Below the pieces are notes generated by a model, which was not told where the DNA came from, did no database searches, and saw only the letters and a program-made list of their open reading frames with translations. From contig NZ_BAABDF010000007.1 of NCBI RefSeq assembly GCF_039539485.1, positions 1,452,163 through 1,516,162 on the forward strand: 64,000 bases of DNA. Reading direction: 5' to 3'. Origin of the DNA: Celeribacter arenosi. GTDB taxonomy: Bacteria; Pseudomonadota; Alphaproteobacteria; Rhodobacterales; Rhodobacteraceae. Each line of letters starts with the position of its first letter. Position 1 is the first letter of the stretch. A program made the position numbers and the translations under genes. Below, one piece after another: positions 1 through 8,966 of the stretch.

Positions 1-618
1 GCTGCCCTTGGGAAGCCCCGCGGGCATGGCGATCAGAACAGCGACGAGAACCACCGCCAGCACCGCCGCCATCACCAACACCGCCCAGACAAAGCCGAGT
101 CCCGCCAATAGCGCCGCGCCCAGCAGGAACCCGAGACCCTTCACCGCATTTTTCGACCCCGTGAGCAACGCGACCCAGCGAAAGAGGCCGCCATCTTCCT
201 GAGGCGCCAATACCTTCACCGCCGACTTCGACGACATCTTGGCAAGGTCCTTGGCCACCCCGCTCGCACCCTGTACGAGCATGACAAAAACAACCGATGT
301 CGCAAGGGCCCACTCCGGATCGAGCCCGGCCAATGCGATCAGGGCCAACACCTGAATTGCGAGGCCGGCATAGAGTGTCGAGGTCAACCCGAACCGCGCC
401 GCGATCCAGCCTGCGGAAAGATTGGTGACCATGCCCGCAATCTCGTAGAGCACGAACAGGTAGGCCAGTTGGACAGGACTAAATCCCAGCGTGTGGAAAT
501 GCAGCAGGACCAGCATCCTGAGCGCCCCATCGGTAAGCATGAATGCCCAATAGGCCGCAGTGACCGCCACATAGGCGGATAGGCCGTCCTGTCGCGCGGG
601 CGACGGCTGGGTGCTCAA
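1..618 (-). CDS. arsJ: ArsJ, organoarsenical efflux permease (MFS), partial
   Basis: The reading frame on the minus strand runs off the left edge; the first 206 codons are present. The protein is a hydrophobic major-facilitator-type permease. It carries the ArsJ hallmark stretch KDLAKMSSKSAVKVLAP followed by LFRWVALLTGSKNAVKGLG. In known systems ArsJ exports 1-arseno-3-phosphoglycerate made by the partner GAPDH. The likely start is TTG at 618-616, overlapping the TGA of the upstream GAPDH gene (615-617), which implies translational coupling; no ATG lies close by in frame. Family assignment is firm from the motif and gene order. The start codon is inferred. Confidence 0.9.
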   Translation of the reverse strand, partial: MSTQPSPARQDGLSAYVAVTAAYWAFMLTDGALRMLVLLHFHTLGFSPVQLAYLFVLYEIAGMVTNLSAGWIAARFGLTSTLYAGLAIQVLALIALAGLDPEWALATSVVFVMLVQGASGVAKDLAKMSSKSAVKVLAPQEDGGLFRWVALLTGSKNAVKGLGFLLGAALLAGLGFVWAVLVMAAVLAVVLVAVLIAMPAGLPKGS

Positions 619-1613
619 ACCGAAGCCCCCACCATTAGCGCGACATCGACCAGACGATGCGCATAGCCCATCTCGTTGTCGTACCACGCATAGATCTTCA
701 CCTGCGTGCCGTTGACCACCATGGTGGAGGGCGCATCAACAATGCTTGATCGCGTGTCGTTGGTGTAATCAGCCGACACAAGCGGCCGCTCCTCATAGCC
801 GAGGATCCCTGCCAGTGGCCCCTCGGCCGCCGATTTGAACAGCGCATTCACCTCTTCGACGGTTGTCGGCCTCTCGACTTCGAAAACACAATCGGTGATC
901 GATGCGTTCAGCAGTGGCACGCGGACCGCATGGCCGTTCAGCCGGCCTTTGAGTTCGGGGTAGATCAATGTAATCGCGCTCGCCGACCCGGTGGTCGTCG
1001 GGATCAGTGAATTGAGCGCCGAACGCGCGCGGCGCAGGTCCTTTGCAGGCCGGTCAACAATGGTCTGGGTGTTCGTTACGTCGTGGATTGTGGTGATCGA
1101 GCCATGGCGGATGCCGATCGCCTCATGGATCACTTTGACCACCGGCGCGAGACAGTTCGTGGTGCAACTCGCCGCCGTGACGATCCGGTGTGTGGCGGGG
1201 TCGTAAATGTCGTGGTTCACGCCATAGACCACGTTTGCCGCACCGCCGTCTTTAACTGGTGCGGAGACGACCACCTTCTTCACACCCGCCTCGAAATAGG
1301 GCGCCAGAGCGGCCTCTGATTTGAAAGAACCGGTGCAATCGATCACCACGTCGACACCATCCAGAGGCAGCGCCGACAGGTCCCGAGTGCCGATGAAGGG
1401 CAACCGCGTGCCATCGATAGTCACACTGCCCTCATCATGGTCGAAACTGGCGTCCCATCGGCCATGGACGGTGTCGAACTCCAACAAATGCGCATGCATC
1501 TGCGGATCGCCAACAGCATCGTTGATCCACGCGATATTGACCCCGCGTTCCAACAGGGGCTTCAGGGCGAGCTTGCCGATGCGACCAAGTCCGTTCAGAG
1601 CATAGGTCGTCAT
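615..1613 (-). CDS. ArsJ-associated glyceraldehyde-3-phosphate dehydrogenase
   Basis: A 332-residue type I GAPDH. It has the N-terminal Rossmann motif LNGLGRIGKLALKPLLERG, the catalytic cysteine in ASCTTNCLAP and the C-terminal WYDNEMGYAHRLVDVALM. It lies between the arsR-arsC fusion and arsJ with start/stop overlaps on both sides (ATGA upstream, TTGA downstream). In such operons the enzyme uses arsenate in place of phosphate to form 1-arseno-3-phosphoglycerate, which ArsJ exports; this is known for the family and inferred here. It is probably not the glycolytic paralogue, because its regulation and neighbours are those of arsenic resistance. Confidence 0.92.
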   Translation of the reverse strand: MTTYALNGLGRIGKLALKPLLERGVNIAWINDAVGDPQMHAHLLEFDTVHGRWDASFDHDEGSVTIDGTRLPFIGTRDLSALPLDGVDVVIDCTGSFKSEAALAPYFEAGVKKVVVSAPVKDGGAANVVYGVNHDIYDPATHRIVTAASCTTNCLAPVVKVIHEAIGIRHGSITTIHDVTNTQTIVDRPAKDLRRARSALNSLIPTTTGSASAITLIYPELKGRLNGHAVRVPLLNASITDCVFEVERPTTVEEVNALFKSAAEGPLAGILGYEERPLVSADYTNDTRSSIVDAPSTMVVNGTQVKIYAWYDNEMGYAHRLVDVALMVGASV

Positions 1614-2455
1614 GACGTTTCCTCCGATGGGCTGCGCGAAATGTCGTCAATCCGCCCCTGCAACGTGAGACGGTCCAGGGATCTGATACCAAGCGCGGTG
1701 AACAGGTCGATACGTTGCTTCAAAGCACCGTAGGCCTCCTGAAAGGCGAGCGCTTTTTGCGCGTCGTTGCCCTCGGCTTTGACCGGATCGGGCATGCCCC
1801 AATGGCCGGTGACAGGCTGACCATCCCATGCCGGGCATTCTTCATTGGCGGCCTGATTGCAGACGGTAAAGACAAAGTCGAATTGCGGGGCCTGCGGGCC
1901 GGAAAACTCCGACACATCCTTGGATCGCAGCACCGAAATATCATGGCCTTTGTCCTTAAGAACCTGAACGGCAAAGGGATTTAACTGAGACCCGGGACGG
2001 GTCCCCGCCGAATAGGCATTGAATTTGTCACCGGCAGTTTTGCGCAGGATCGACTCGGCAAAGATCGATCTGGCCGAATTGCCGGTGCAGATGAACAGGA
2101 CATTGTATTTGCGATCTAACATGGGCTGGGGTTCCGACGAATTTGGCATTGAAGCGGGAGCGCAAAGATCAGGTCGACCGCGGCAGCAGTCGAGGAGCAG
2201 ATAATCAAAAGTCTGTCGTACCTCCGTCATATCAACCGAATAGCGAAGGGAGGTCGCGACCCTCTCCTGGGTCACCAGCCCCACCTGCATCAATGTGGAC
2301 AGGTAGGCCGACAGCGTGGATGCCTTCAGCCCCAGCGCATCCGCCAATTCACCTGCGGGTACCCTGTCGGGATAGCGCCGCACGAGCAGCCGAAAAATCG
2401 CCAACCGCTGCGGATGACCGAGAGTAGATAGTCGGGAGGGAATCAATGTTTCCAT
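1610..2455 (-). CDS. ArsR-type repressor fused to LMW-phosphatase/ArsC arsenate reductase domain
   Basis: A 281-residue two-domain protein. Residues 1-100 are a winged-helix ArsR domain (LGHPQRLAIFRLLVRR; ADALGLKASTLSAYLSTL). Residues 115-270 are a low-molecular-weight phosphatase/arsenate reductase domain with the P-loop C-T-G-N-S-A-R (C123-R129) and the later VCNQAANEECPAW and GHWGMPDP segments. Cysteines C90, C91 and C98 end the ArsR part in a CC-x6-C pattern, similar to the C-terminal As(III) site of some ArsR proteins. The gene heads the operon and overlaps the GAPDH start by four bases (ATGA). It probably represses its own operon and also reduces arsenate, but the fused domain could be regulatory rather than catalytic. 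Confidence 0.9.
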   Translation of the reverse strand: METLIPSRLSTLGHPQRLAIFRLLVRRYPDRVPAGELADALGLKASTLSAYLSTLMQVGLVTQERVATSLRYSVDMTEVRQTFDYLLLDCCRGRPDLCAPASMPNSSEPQPMLDRKYNVLFICTGNSARSIFAESILRKTAGDKFNAYSAGTRPGSQLNPFAVQVLKDKGHDISVLRSKDVSEFSGPQAPQFDFVFTVCNQAANEECPAWDGQPVTGHWGMPDPVKAEGNDAQKALAFQEAYGALKQRIDLFTALGIRSLDRLTLQGRIDDISRSPSEETS

Positions 2456-2475
2456 ATTTCATGGATATCAGAAAT
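2456..2475. promoter_or_regulatory. Inverted repeat abutting the ars operon start, candidate ArsR operator
   Basis: The dyad ATTTC-N10-GAAAT lies immediately upstream of the arsR-arsC start codon, in an AT-rich patch. Its position fits autorepression by the ArsR domain. No clear Shine-Dalgarno is visible between the dyad and the ATG, so the repressor site and the translation start would share the same bases. Assignment rests on position and symmetry only. Confidence 0.35.
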
Positions 2476-2656
2476 ACTAAAGCCCGCAATCGCGAACCCG
2501 CGCCGTTACAAAAACTTCATGCAGCCCACCTGTACCAGTTGGTCCACACTCCCCGTACGAAAATTTGCGCCTGATTTTGAGCCGCTCACACCCTCCTCGC
2601 GCATGACAGTCGCCATTCAGCTGTCTCTGCTGAATGGCGTCCATGAATCACCCCTC

Positions 2657-3055
2657 TCACGCCGCGGCGGTCGCTTCGATTTCGAATAGGAGGTCCGGTA
2701 TCGCGAGCCGAGTGACGCCAAGGAGCGTCATCGGCGGGGAACACTGAATTGGACCAAAGCGCATGCCAAAAAGGTCGAAATTCTTCAGGGCTTCATCGAC
2801 GTCGGTCGCAAACACGCCGAGCCGGATAATGTTGCCCAAATCCATTCCAGCGCTTTTCAAGACTGCTTCGAGGTTATTCAGAGAAAGGTCGATCTGGGCG
2901 CGCATGTCGCCGACATGTTGCGGTGCGCCTTCTGTGTCCACTGAAGTTTGGCCGGAAACGATAAGGTGGCGTGTGCTGCCCTCAATAATCTCGCCCTGAT
3001 TATAACCGAGGTTCAAAGACCAGTTCCATGGATTGACGGGGGTACGGTTCATCAT
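2657..3055 (-). CDS. RidA/YjgF/UK114 family protein
   Basis: A 132-residue protein of the usual RidA length. The family core is visible: HLIVSGQTSVDTEGAPQHVG, the helix QIDLSLNNLEAVLKSAGMDLGNI, and the C-terminal strand GVTRLAIPDLLFEIEA with the conserved arginine and glutamate. RidA proteins hydrolyse reactive enamine/imine intermediates of PLP enzymes; many paralogues have other or unknown substrates. Two adjacent ATGs (3055 and 3052) are possible starts. It is followed on the same strand by no coupled gene, so its substrate cannot be read from context. Confidence 0.85.
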   Translation of the reverse strand: MMNRTPVNPWNWSLNLGYNQGEIIEGSTRHLIVSGQTSVDTEGAPQHVGDMRAQIDLSLNNLEAVLKSAGMDLGNIIRLGVFATDVDEALKNFDLFGMRFGPIQCSPPMTLLGVTRLAIPDLLFEIEATAAA

Positions 3056-3105
3056 ATTTCACCCATTTTAAATACGCGTGTGAATTGGGATTATTTTGCG
3101 GCCCG

Positions 3106-3483
3106 TTAGCTATCGATGGTGCTTTCGAGGTGCCAGATTTTGGAAACGATTTGCCAACCATCCGCGCCTTTTACAAAGCCGAGGTGATCGACAAATATAC
3201 TCTGGTGGGCCCGAATTCGGATTTTGACCGCGGCACTCACCGGCGAGAGATAGTCGATCATCAATACCTCGGCGTCGCGTTTCTGACCTGTGCTCGCAGG
3301 TGACACACGGGTGCCCACATCACGGCTGAAACTGTCAATCGGCTCGACAAAAACCGTCCCATTGTCCGCATCAAAAAGACTGGACTGGGGGTGGAATACC
3401 GCGTTCAGCTTTGCCGTGTCGCAGCCATGGATCGCGTCGAAATAGGCCTCTATCGCGGTCAATAGTTCCGTTTGGTTCAACAT
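3106..3483 (-). CDS. NTF2-like (SnoaL/lumazine-binding type) small protein
   Basis: A 125-residue protein with the NTF2-like layout: an N-terminal helix ELLTAIEAYFDAIHGCDTAKLNAVFHP, a central strand region, and a C-terminal strand ending GADGWQIVSKIWHLES. These cone-shaped folds serve as small enzymes or binding proteins, and the ligand is not predictable here. The start at 3483 is chosen because GGAGACC precedes it and because an upstream extension would run into the divergent regulator gene. It is divergent from the FtrA-type regulator with about 100 bp between them, so the regulator may control it. Confidence 0.7.
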   Translation of the reverse strand: MLNQTELLTAIEAYFDAIHGCDTAKLNAVFHPQSSLFDADNGTVFVEPIDSFSRDVGTRVSPASTGQKRDAEVLMIDYLSPVSAAVKIRIRAHQSIFVDHLGFVKGADGWQIVSKIWHLESTIDS

Positions 3484-3581
3484 GGTCAGGTCTCCGTTTT
3501 GCGTTGCCAGGACAGACTTGTCATCAATCGAAAATTCGCGATACTGGCAGAATAGACAATATACGGTCAGATACTGCCAAG

Positions 3582-4559
3582 ATGTCAGAGCCCGCCCCTC
3601 GCGCTGCGAAACACCCATTGGTTTGCGCTATTGCCTATGATGGTTTGTGCACGTTCGAATTCGGAATTGCGGTTGAGCTTTTTGCCCTGCCACGACCCGA
3701 ATTCGAAAACTGGTATCGATTTGCCACCGTAAAGGCCGAACCGGGACCGATCCGCGCGCTCGGCGGCATCACTTTGGATGCAGACGACAACCTTGACCTT
3801 CTGCAGGAGGCCAGCCTGATTATCGTCCCCGGCTGGCGCGGGGCAGATGCGCCTGTGCCCGAGCCGCTCTGCGCCGCCCTGCGCGCCGCATACAACAACG
3901 GCGCGCGCGTCGCGTCGATCTGTTCAGGCGTGTTTGTTCTGGCCGCGGCGGGATTGCTTAGCGGGAAACGCGCTACAACGCATTGGCGCTACACGGACAA
4001 GCTCGCCGATCTCTACCCTGACCTGACGGTTGATCCAGACGTGCTGTTTGTCGAAAATGATCGCGTGTTCACCTCCGCTGGTTCAGCGGCGGGGTTGGAT
4101 CTAGGCCTCCACATCATACGGCAGGACTACGGGGCACAGGTGGCGGCCTCTGTGGCGCGCCGCCTCGTACTGCCGGCTCAGAGAGACGGCGGCCAACGCC
4201 AGTTTGTGCCCCGCCCCGAACCAAAGGCCCGCGTCGGCTCTGGTTTGGCGGCCCTTCAGGACCAAATCCGTGCCTCGCTGAATGAGGACTGGTCGATCGA
4301 GCGCATGGCAAGCACCGCCGCCACGAGCGGTCGCACCCTTGCACGCCGTTTCCATGAAGAGGCCGGCACAACCCCGTTGACCTGGCTCAAGGGTGAGCGG
4401 ATTTCGCGCGCGGCAGAGTTGCTGGAAAACGGGTCAATTCCATTGCCCGATGTCTGGGAATCCTGCGGATTTGGCTCCGCAGAAACGTTCCGGCGCGAAT
4501 TTCGCAAAACCATGGGTGTTCCACCGGTGCGGTACCGCGAACGCCTTGGGGCGTTATAA
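3582..4559 (+). CDS. ftrA: GlxA/FtrA-type AraC-family transcriptional regulator
   Basis: A 325-residue protein with an N-terminal DJ-1/PfpI-like domain (about 1-190; AYDGLCTFEFGIAVELFALPRPE; ICSGVFVLAAAGLLSGKRAT) and a C-terminal AraC double helix-turn-helix (about 215-325; SIERMASTAATSGRTLARRF; SCGFGSAETFRREFRKTMG). The opening residues match FtrA of this family closely. The start at 3582 is preferred over the longer frame because the DJ-1 domain begins directly after it. It is divergent from the NTF2-like gene, a typical place for a local activator. The effector is unknown. Confidence 0.85.
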   Translation: MSEPAPRAAKHPLVCAIAYDGLCTFEFGIAVELFALPRPEFENWYRFATVKAEPGPIRALGGITLDADDNLDLLQEASLIIVPGWRGADAPVPEPLCAALRAAYNNGARVASICSGVFVLAAAGLLSGKRATTHWRYTDKLADLYPDLTVDPDVLFVENDRVFTSAGSAAGLDLGLHIIRQDYGAQVAASVARRLVLPAQRDGGQRQFVPRPEPKARVGSGLAALQDQIRASLNEDWSIERMASTAATSGRTLARRFHEEAGTTPLTWLKGERISRAAELLENGSIPLPDVWESCGFGSAETFRREFRKTMGVPPVRYRERLGAL

Positions 4560-4744
4560 AGGTGAAATGGCCTTCGCGCCGCAGCCGGCCGTTCAGGGTT
4601 AAAAAGGGCGCGAATGCGAAATTTCGTTTATTATCGAGGGGTTGATGCAAAGCTGGCCACTGCAGGGCCCCGAGGCGAGTGTCAGCCGCCAAGACACTAT
4701 GCGCGCTGTTAACGCAGGAACATAACCGTGGCAATGATCGCTAG

Positions 4745-6814
4745 CTAGCTGCGAAGGGCGGAATGAACCTTGGCATCCCACGGGTCGGACACATTGAGCA
4801 TGTCAACCAACCCATTGATTTCAGACACAATTACCTCCGCGCGCCTTCCCCAATGTGCCGCCTCATCGGTGACGACCTTTGCAAAATCGTCGGGCTTCAT
4901 GAAAGAACGGGCGGCTGGAAGAATGCCCAGTTCGCCCCACGGATAAACAACCTTTCCGTTCTCGACCGAAAATTGTCCGTCCTGTTCGCGCAGCAACACA
5001 AAGAAGATCGCCAACCGCAACGTGTCGAGATCGGTAAGCCTACTTCTTTTGATGAAGCCTAGCAGGACCGTGTCGCGGGCATAGATTTCATGCTCTCCGT
5101 CGCGGGTTAGGCAGTAGCGGCGAAGAAGATCGTGGCACCTGTCATCGTTTTGGGCCAAGCACGCCAATGCCCCCGACATCGGACCAGCAGCGCGGGTTTC
5201 GTCGCTGGTAAAATACCATTGTTTGTCGCCCTGCGCGTCACACCACGCGGTCACGAGGTCGCGCAGTAACGAGACATTCACCAGGCCCTTTTTGTTGAGC
5301 CTTTCGAAAAAGGTCCACTCATCCAGAAACGTGCCGCGCAGCTTGAAAATGAAGGTAAGCCCATTGCCCGACGCAAGGTTTTCCAAACCGGCATTGATAC
5401 GCGCCTCGAGGTCGACAAGCGCGTCATCAACACCACTTTGTGTCCAGCCTTTCACGGGGATCAACGCGCGCAATTGCGCCTCGATGTCGCGCGCTTTCAG
5501 TTTTGGGAAACTGTGGACGGGGCCGTTGGCGTCGCTATGGCTATACGGCAAAGGCAGGTCCTGAATTCTGTTGTAGAAATCAAAGCGCACCATATCTGGT
5601 CGCGGCTTGGTCACGCTTCGGATCAGTTCGCAGCCCGTGCCGTGGTGGTGCACTTCGCCTACTCCTAGATCAACGCCCTCCTGCCGCCCCTGCAACGCCG
5701 CGCGCTGCGCATCGCCCAAACCGTGGTCCGGAAAGATCAGCGGTCCGGCGGCCCCATCCAAATCCACGCGCATCATTGAGTAGCGTCGCACCAGCCAGAC
5801 CCCTTTGCTATCGGGCTCCCAATGAAATCGTTGTCTCTCACCGATCAGGGTCTTGCGCTGTTTGTGGCGGTTGTCTTCGTCACCGTGCCGCAGCTTTTTC
5901 TTGCGACTTATCCCAATCAGCCCCCAGAGCCCGCGTGGCCCGTCGCCAGAGCGCAAAGAGCCGTAGTAGGACAGTGCTTCCTCACGCGACCGATCGTAAA
6001 CCAGAACCGGCTGAGGGGCAGTCGTTATGTCCGCCTGTTTGCGGTGGCCAAGCAGATCCCAGATCTCGAAAAAGCGGCTGACCAGAAACCATTTGCCATA
6101 CTTGCTTTGTGGGCGCTCGTAGGGTTCGAGCTGTAACTTTACGCTTTCCCGAATTCCCCAGCGGCCATCGGGGCTAATCGAGGTAAAACCGCCATTAAAC
6201 CCCAAATCGTCCGGGCCCGGATCAAGCGGCACCAATTGGAATCTGCGCGTCGCAAGGTTGATTTCAAAAACGCCTGTTATGTGCGGCGAAGTGAGCGGCA
6301 TGCGCACGATACCGTCTGGACCCTCGGCCAGAGAGTGCAGCGGTTTGATTGCGCCTCTGGGGGCTTTCGAGACGATGCAATCATTCGGCACGGGTTCGAT
6401 CGTACCGGACGGGTCAATTACCACTCTAGGTCGGCAGGTCCAGACCAGCGTGAGTGTGCGCGCGTCGCGAAACTCAACCTCGGCCAGCCCGCCAATGACC
6501 GCGATCATACCGTTTCGCGGGAGGTGAACGATCTGTTCGGGCAGAACGAAACTGCGTTCGCGGGCGAGTTCCCGACCGGATTCAGCGTCGATCAGCGCGA
6601 TTGGTGTACCGTCCTTTACGCTGTTCGCGAGGTGGGGGAAGGTATAGATCACCCCATCAACCGGCTGCGCCTTTCTTATTCCACTGGAACCAAACGGCCG
6701 CAGCGTGTGCAGCCGCTTCAATTCCGCGTCAAAGACCCCCAGGAATTCGGATGACTGTTGGCCGTAGTCTTCGATCGCGCATAGATATTCGTCACTCACT
6801 CGGTAGTCTCGCAT
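4745..6814 (-). CDS. Large protein of unknown function, beta-propeller-like N-terminal half
   Basis: An uninterrupted 689-residue reading frame that I do not recognise. It shows no signal peptide and no membrane segment, so it is probably cytoplasmic. The first 380 residues are rich in short strands and propeller-like turns, with an ISPDGRWGIRES motif like those of TolB/WD-type blades. A basic linker (ISRKKKLRHGDEDNRHKQRK) follows near residue 305. The C-terminal half is mostly helical and charged. The gene stands alone between the FtrA-type gene, which is convergent, and a sensor kinase. No catalytic motif is visible and no function is proposed. Confidence 0.7.
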   Translation of the reverse strand: MRDYRVSDEYLCAIEDYGQQSSEFLGVFDAELKRLHTLRPFGSSGIRKAQPVDGVIYTFPHLANSVKDGTPIALIDAESGRELARERSFVLPEQIVHLPRNGMIAVIGGLAEVEFRDARTLTLVWTCRPRVVIDPSGTIEPVPNDCIVSKAPRGAIKPLHSLAEGPDGIVRMPLTSPHITGVFEINLATRRFQLVPLDPGPDDLGFNGGFTSISPDGRWGIRESVKLQLEPYERPQSKYGKWFLVSRFFEIWDLLGHRKQADITTAPQPVLVYDRSREEALSYYGSLRSGDGPRGLWGLIGISRKKKLRHGDEDNRHKQRKTLIGERQRFHWEPDSKGVWLVRRYSMMRVDLDGAAGPLIFPDHGLGDAQRAALQGRQEGVDLGVGEVHHHGTGCELIRSVTKPRPDMVRFDFYNRIQDLPLPYSHSDANGPVHSFPKLKARDIEAQLRALIPVKGWTQSGVDDALVDLEARINAGLENLASGNGLTFIFKLRGTFLDEWTFFERLNKKGLVNVSLLRDLVTAWCDAQGDKQWYFTSDETRAAGPMSGALACLAQNDDRCHDLLRRYCLTRDGEHEIYARDTVLLGFIKRSRLTDLDTLRLAIFFVLLREQDGQFSVENGKVVYPWGELGILPAARSFMKPDDFAKVVTDEAAHWGRRAEVIVSEINGLVDMLNVSDPWDAKVHSALRS

Positions 6815-7331
6815 TCGTCATTTGAACCGGCGTCTCATTTGGGTCGAGTTGAAGGTACTACCCTACCCCGACCGAGCTTATGCGCTACCGGCGATATTGC
6901 GCAATTGCCGAGCGTGAGTTGTTTGTGCCGCCCCAAATGGCAGTTGAGACATTGAATCGCAATAAATGCAATGGCTTGAACCAGCGCAGAGAGCTCAGAG
7001 CCGACTGCCGCGACACGCAGCGGCAACTCCACGACAACGGCACGCGCGGCCCTTTCCGGGTCCTGAACCATACCAGCGGCGCAACAAGCGAAGCAGCGAG
7101 CGATCTCAATGTGCATGACGCACCCAATAATCAGGGTTCATAAAACGTCAGTAACGTCCGCGAGTTCCCTTACAATTCGATGCATTAATTCAAGCATGGT
7201 GCGCGAAATGTATCGCTCTGGTGTCTTGCCTGTGCCTCGTAAATCCAACTATCGTGGCTTTTGGGTAAGCCTTGTATCGTTATGAGTTCGCACGCGCGTC
7301 CGGTTACAGGACCAAGGGTGAGGAAATCAGA
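6815..7331. other. Intergenic region without a convincing gene
   Basis: About 500 bp between the large unknown gene and the sensor kinase, which are divergently transcribed. Several short overlapping frames exist on the minus strand (6835-7127), but none has a good ribosome binding site or a recognisable product. The region is likely to carry both promoters. No clear hairpin or operator was found. Confidence 0.5.
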
Positions 7332-8582
7332 GTGAATGATCTAACCGAGCGGCAAGCGACCATCCAGGATCACGCTGCCTATTTGGAAGGGACGCACAAG
7401 TTCCAGAATGACATCGAGATGCTGGCCGATAGCGCTTTGATCGGTACCATTCTAGAAACCATCATGCTGGCCACGAACATGCGATTTGCTGCCGTCGCGC
7501 GGGTGACCGACAATCATTGGGTCGCCTGTCGCACCGTTGACGAGGTCAACTTTGGTTTGAACCCGGGCGACGAAATCGAGATCCAGTCGACCTTTTGTAA
7601 ATCTGTTCGCGAGACATCGAACAAAGTCGTTTTCAACGACACGGCGACGGATGAAGTTTATCGGAACCATCCGATTGCGGCCAAATTCGGCATCGTGAGT
7701 TACGCCTCGATCCCAATTCTTCGCAGTGACGGGACATTCTTTGGCACGCTTTGCGCGATTGACCCAGAACCGCGGGACGTAAAGCAGCCGCGATCAATAG
7801 CGATGCTGGAGATGTTTGCCGAAATTATAGGTCAAAGCCTCGAAACAGAAGAACGCCTGGAAGCACATGAGGACATGCTCGCCCACGAGCGAAAGCTGAG
7901 CCGTATCCAAGAAGAGTTCGTTGCGGTTTTGGGTCACGACCTGCGAAACCCCGTTGCCGCACTTGATGCTGGCTTCAGGCAGCTGAGCACCGAACCCATG
8001 ACCGAAAAGGCGCAGACCATTCTTCCGATGATGCGTTCTTCGCTACGCCGCATGAATGATTTGATTGAAAACATTATGCTCCACGCCAAGGCGCGCTTGG
8101 GTGGCGGCATCCGCATTTCGGCCCAGACCAATGCCCCACTTGCCGAGGCCATTGCGCAGGTGGTTGAGGAAGCCGTGGCCGCAACGCCCGAGCATGAGAT
8201 CGAGCTTGACCTGAGACTCGACCAACCCGTGAGTTGCGATGCCCCGCGCGTGGCGCAAGCAATTTCAAATCTTCTATCCAACGCTGTGCGATACAGCACC
8301 CCCGGCACGCCCATCCGCGTCCATGGGTTCATCGGCAACGACGGCATCGAGATCTGCGTGGCAAACAATGGTCCCGCCGTGCCTGAGGAATTGCGGCAGG
8401 AACTGTTCAACCCGTTCCGGCGCGGCAATCACGCCGCGGGAGAAGGGCTCGGACTTGGGCTCTACATCGTGTCGTCCATCGCCACAGCACACAACGGCCG
8501 GATCGAGGTCGCCTGCGAAAACAACGTGACGACATTCAGTTTCAAGATACCCGTGCAGCCGACCACCGATCAAATCCGTTAG
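7332..8582 (+). CDS. Cytosolic GAF-domain sensor histidine kinase
   Basis: A 416-residue kinase with a GAF domain (about 25-165; YASIPILRSDGTFFGTLCAID), a short coiled coil, a HisKA helix with phospho-acceptor His202 (VLGHDLRNPVAALD) and an HATPase domain with N box NLLSNAVRYS and G2 box GLGLGLYIV. The usual DxGxG box reads ANNGPAVPEEL. There are no membrane segments, so it senses something inside the cell. The GTG start is chosen because GAGGAA lies six bases upstream; a longer frame from 7272 lacks such a site. No response regulator is adjacent, so the partner is unknown. Confidence 0.85.
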   Translation: MNDLTERQATIQDHAAYLEGTHKFQNDIEMLADSALIGTILETIMLATNMRFAAVARVTDNHWVACRTVDEVNFGLNPGDEIEIQSTFCKSVRETSNKVVFNDTATDEVYRNHPIAAKFGIVSYASIPILRSDGTFFGTLCAIDPEPRDVKQPRSIAMLEMFAEIIGQSLETEERLEAHEDMLAHERKLSRIQEEFVAVLGHDLRNPVAALDAGFRQLSTEPMTEKAQTILPMMRSSLRRMNDLIENIMLHAKARLGGGIRISAQTNAPLAEAIAQVVEEAVAATPEHEIELDLRLDQPVSCDAPRVAQAISNLLSNAVRYSTPGTPIRVHGFIGNDGIEICVANNGPAVPEELRQELFNPFRRGNHAAGEGLGLGLYIVSSIATAHNGRIEVACENNVTTFSFKIPVQPTTDQIR

Positions 8583-8966
8583 GGAACAGTTCTGCGTAAC
8601 GAACGATGTGTGGCATCTGCTAAATCCCATTCTTCGCTGCCTTTGCAATGGACCTGCATGGGCAGTGTCCACATTTTGCAAGGATGACCGGTGGCCTCCC
8701 ACTTGCAGTCAACTTCCGCATTCGGCCAATTGCTGACATTTTCGAAACGCTGCGCGAATGGCAGGTGCCACCCCATACCGGACATTGACCAATTGCTATC
8801 ATCTCCACAGTGCGGCCCGCCGAAGCACCCGTTCGCTGCGTTTGCTCGATTCCAGAGGCCGTAGATGTCTGAACTGCGGGACGGAGCGGACTTTTAACAT
8901 TGACTCTTCTATGTCCGGTTTGTTCAGTCCGCTGGTAATTTAAGCTGGCTTAAGGCATGTTTGTTT
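8583..8966. other. Intergenic region with short inverted words
   Basis: About 380 bp with no convincing gene. The 8-mer CCGGACAT occurs at 8778-8785 and in inverted form (ATGTCCGG) at 8911-8918, and related GACATT words lie nearby. It may be a decayed dispersed repeat. The frames over it look spurious. Confidence 0.4.

Noticed and set aside
6835..7127. Overlapping 80-93-codon minus-strand frames
   Set aside because: Two frames cover the same DNA, neither with a good ribosome site or a recognisable product.
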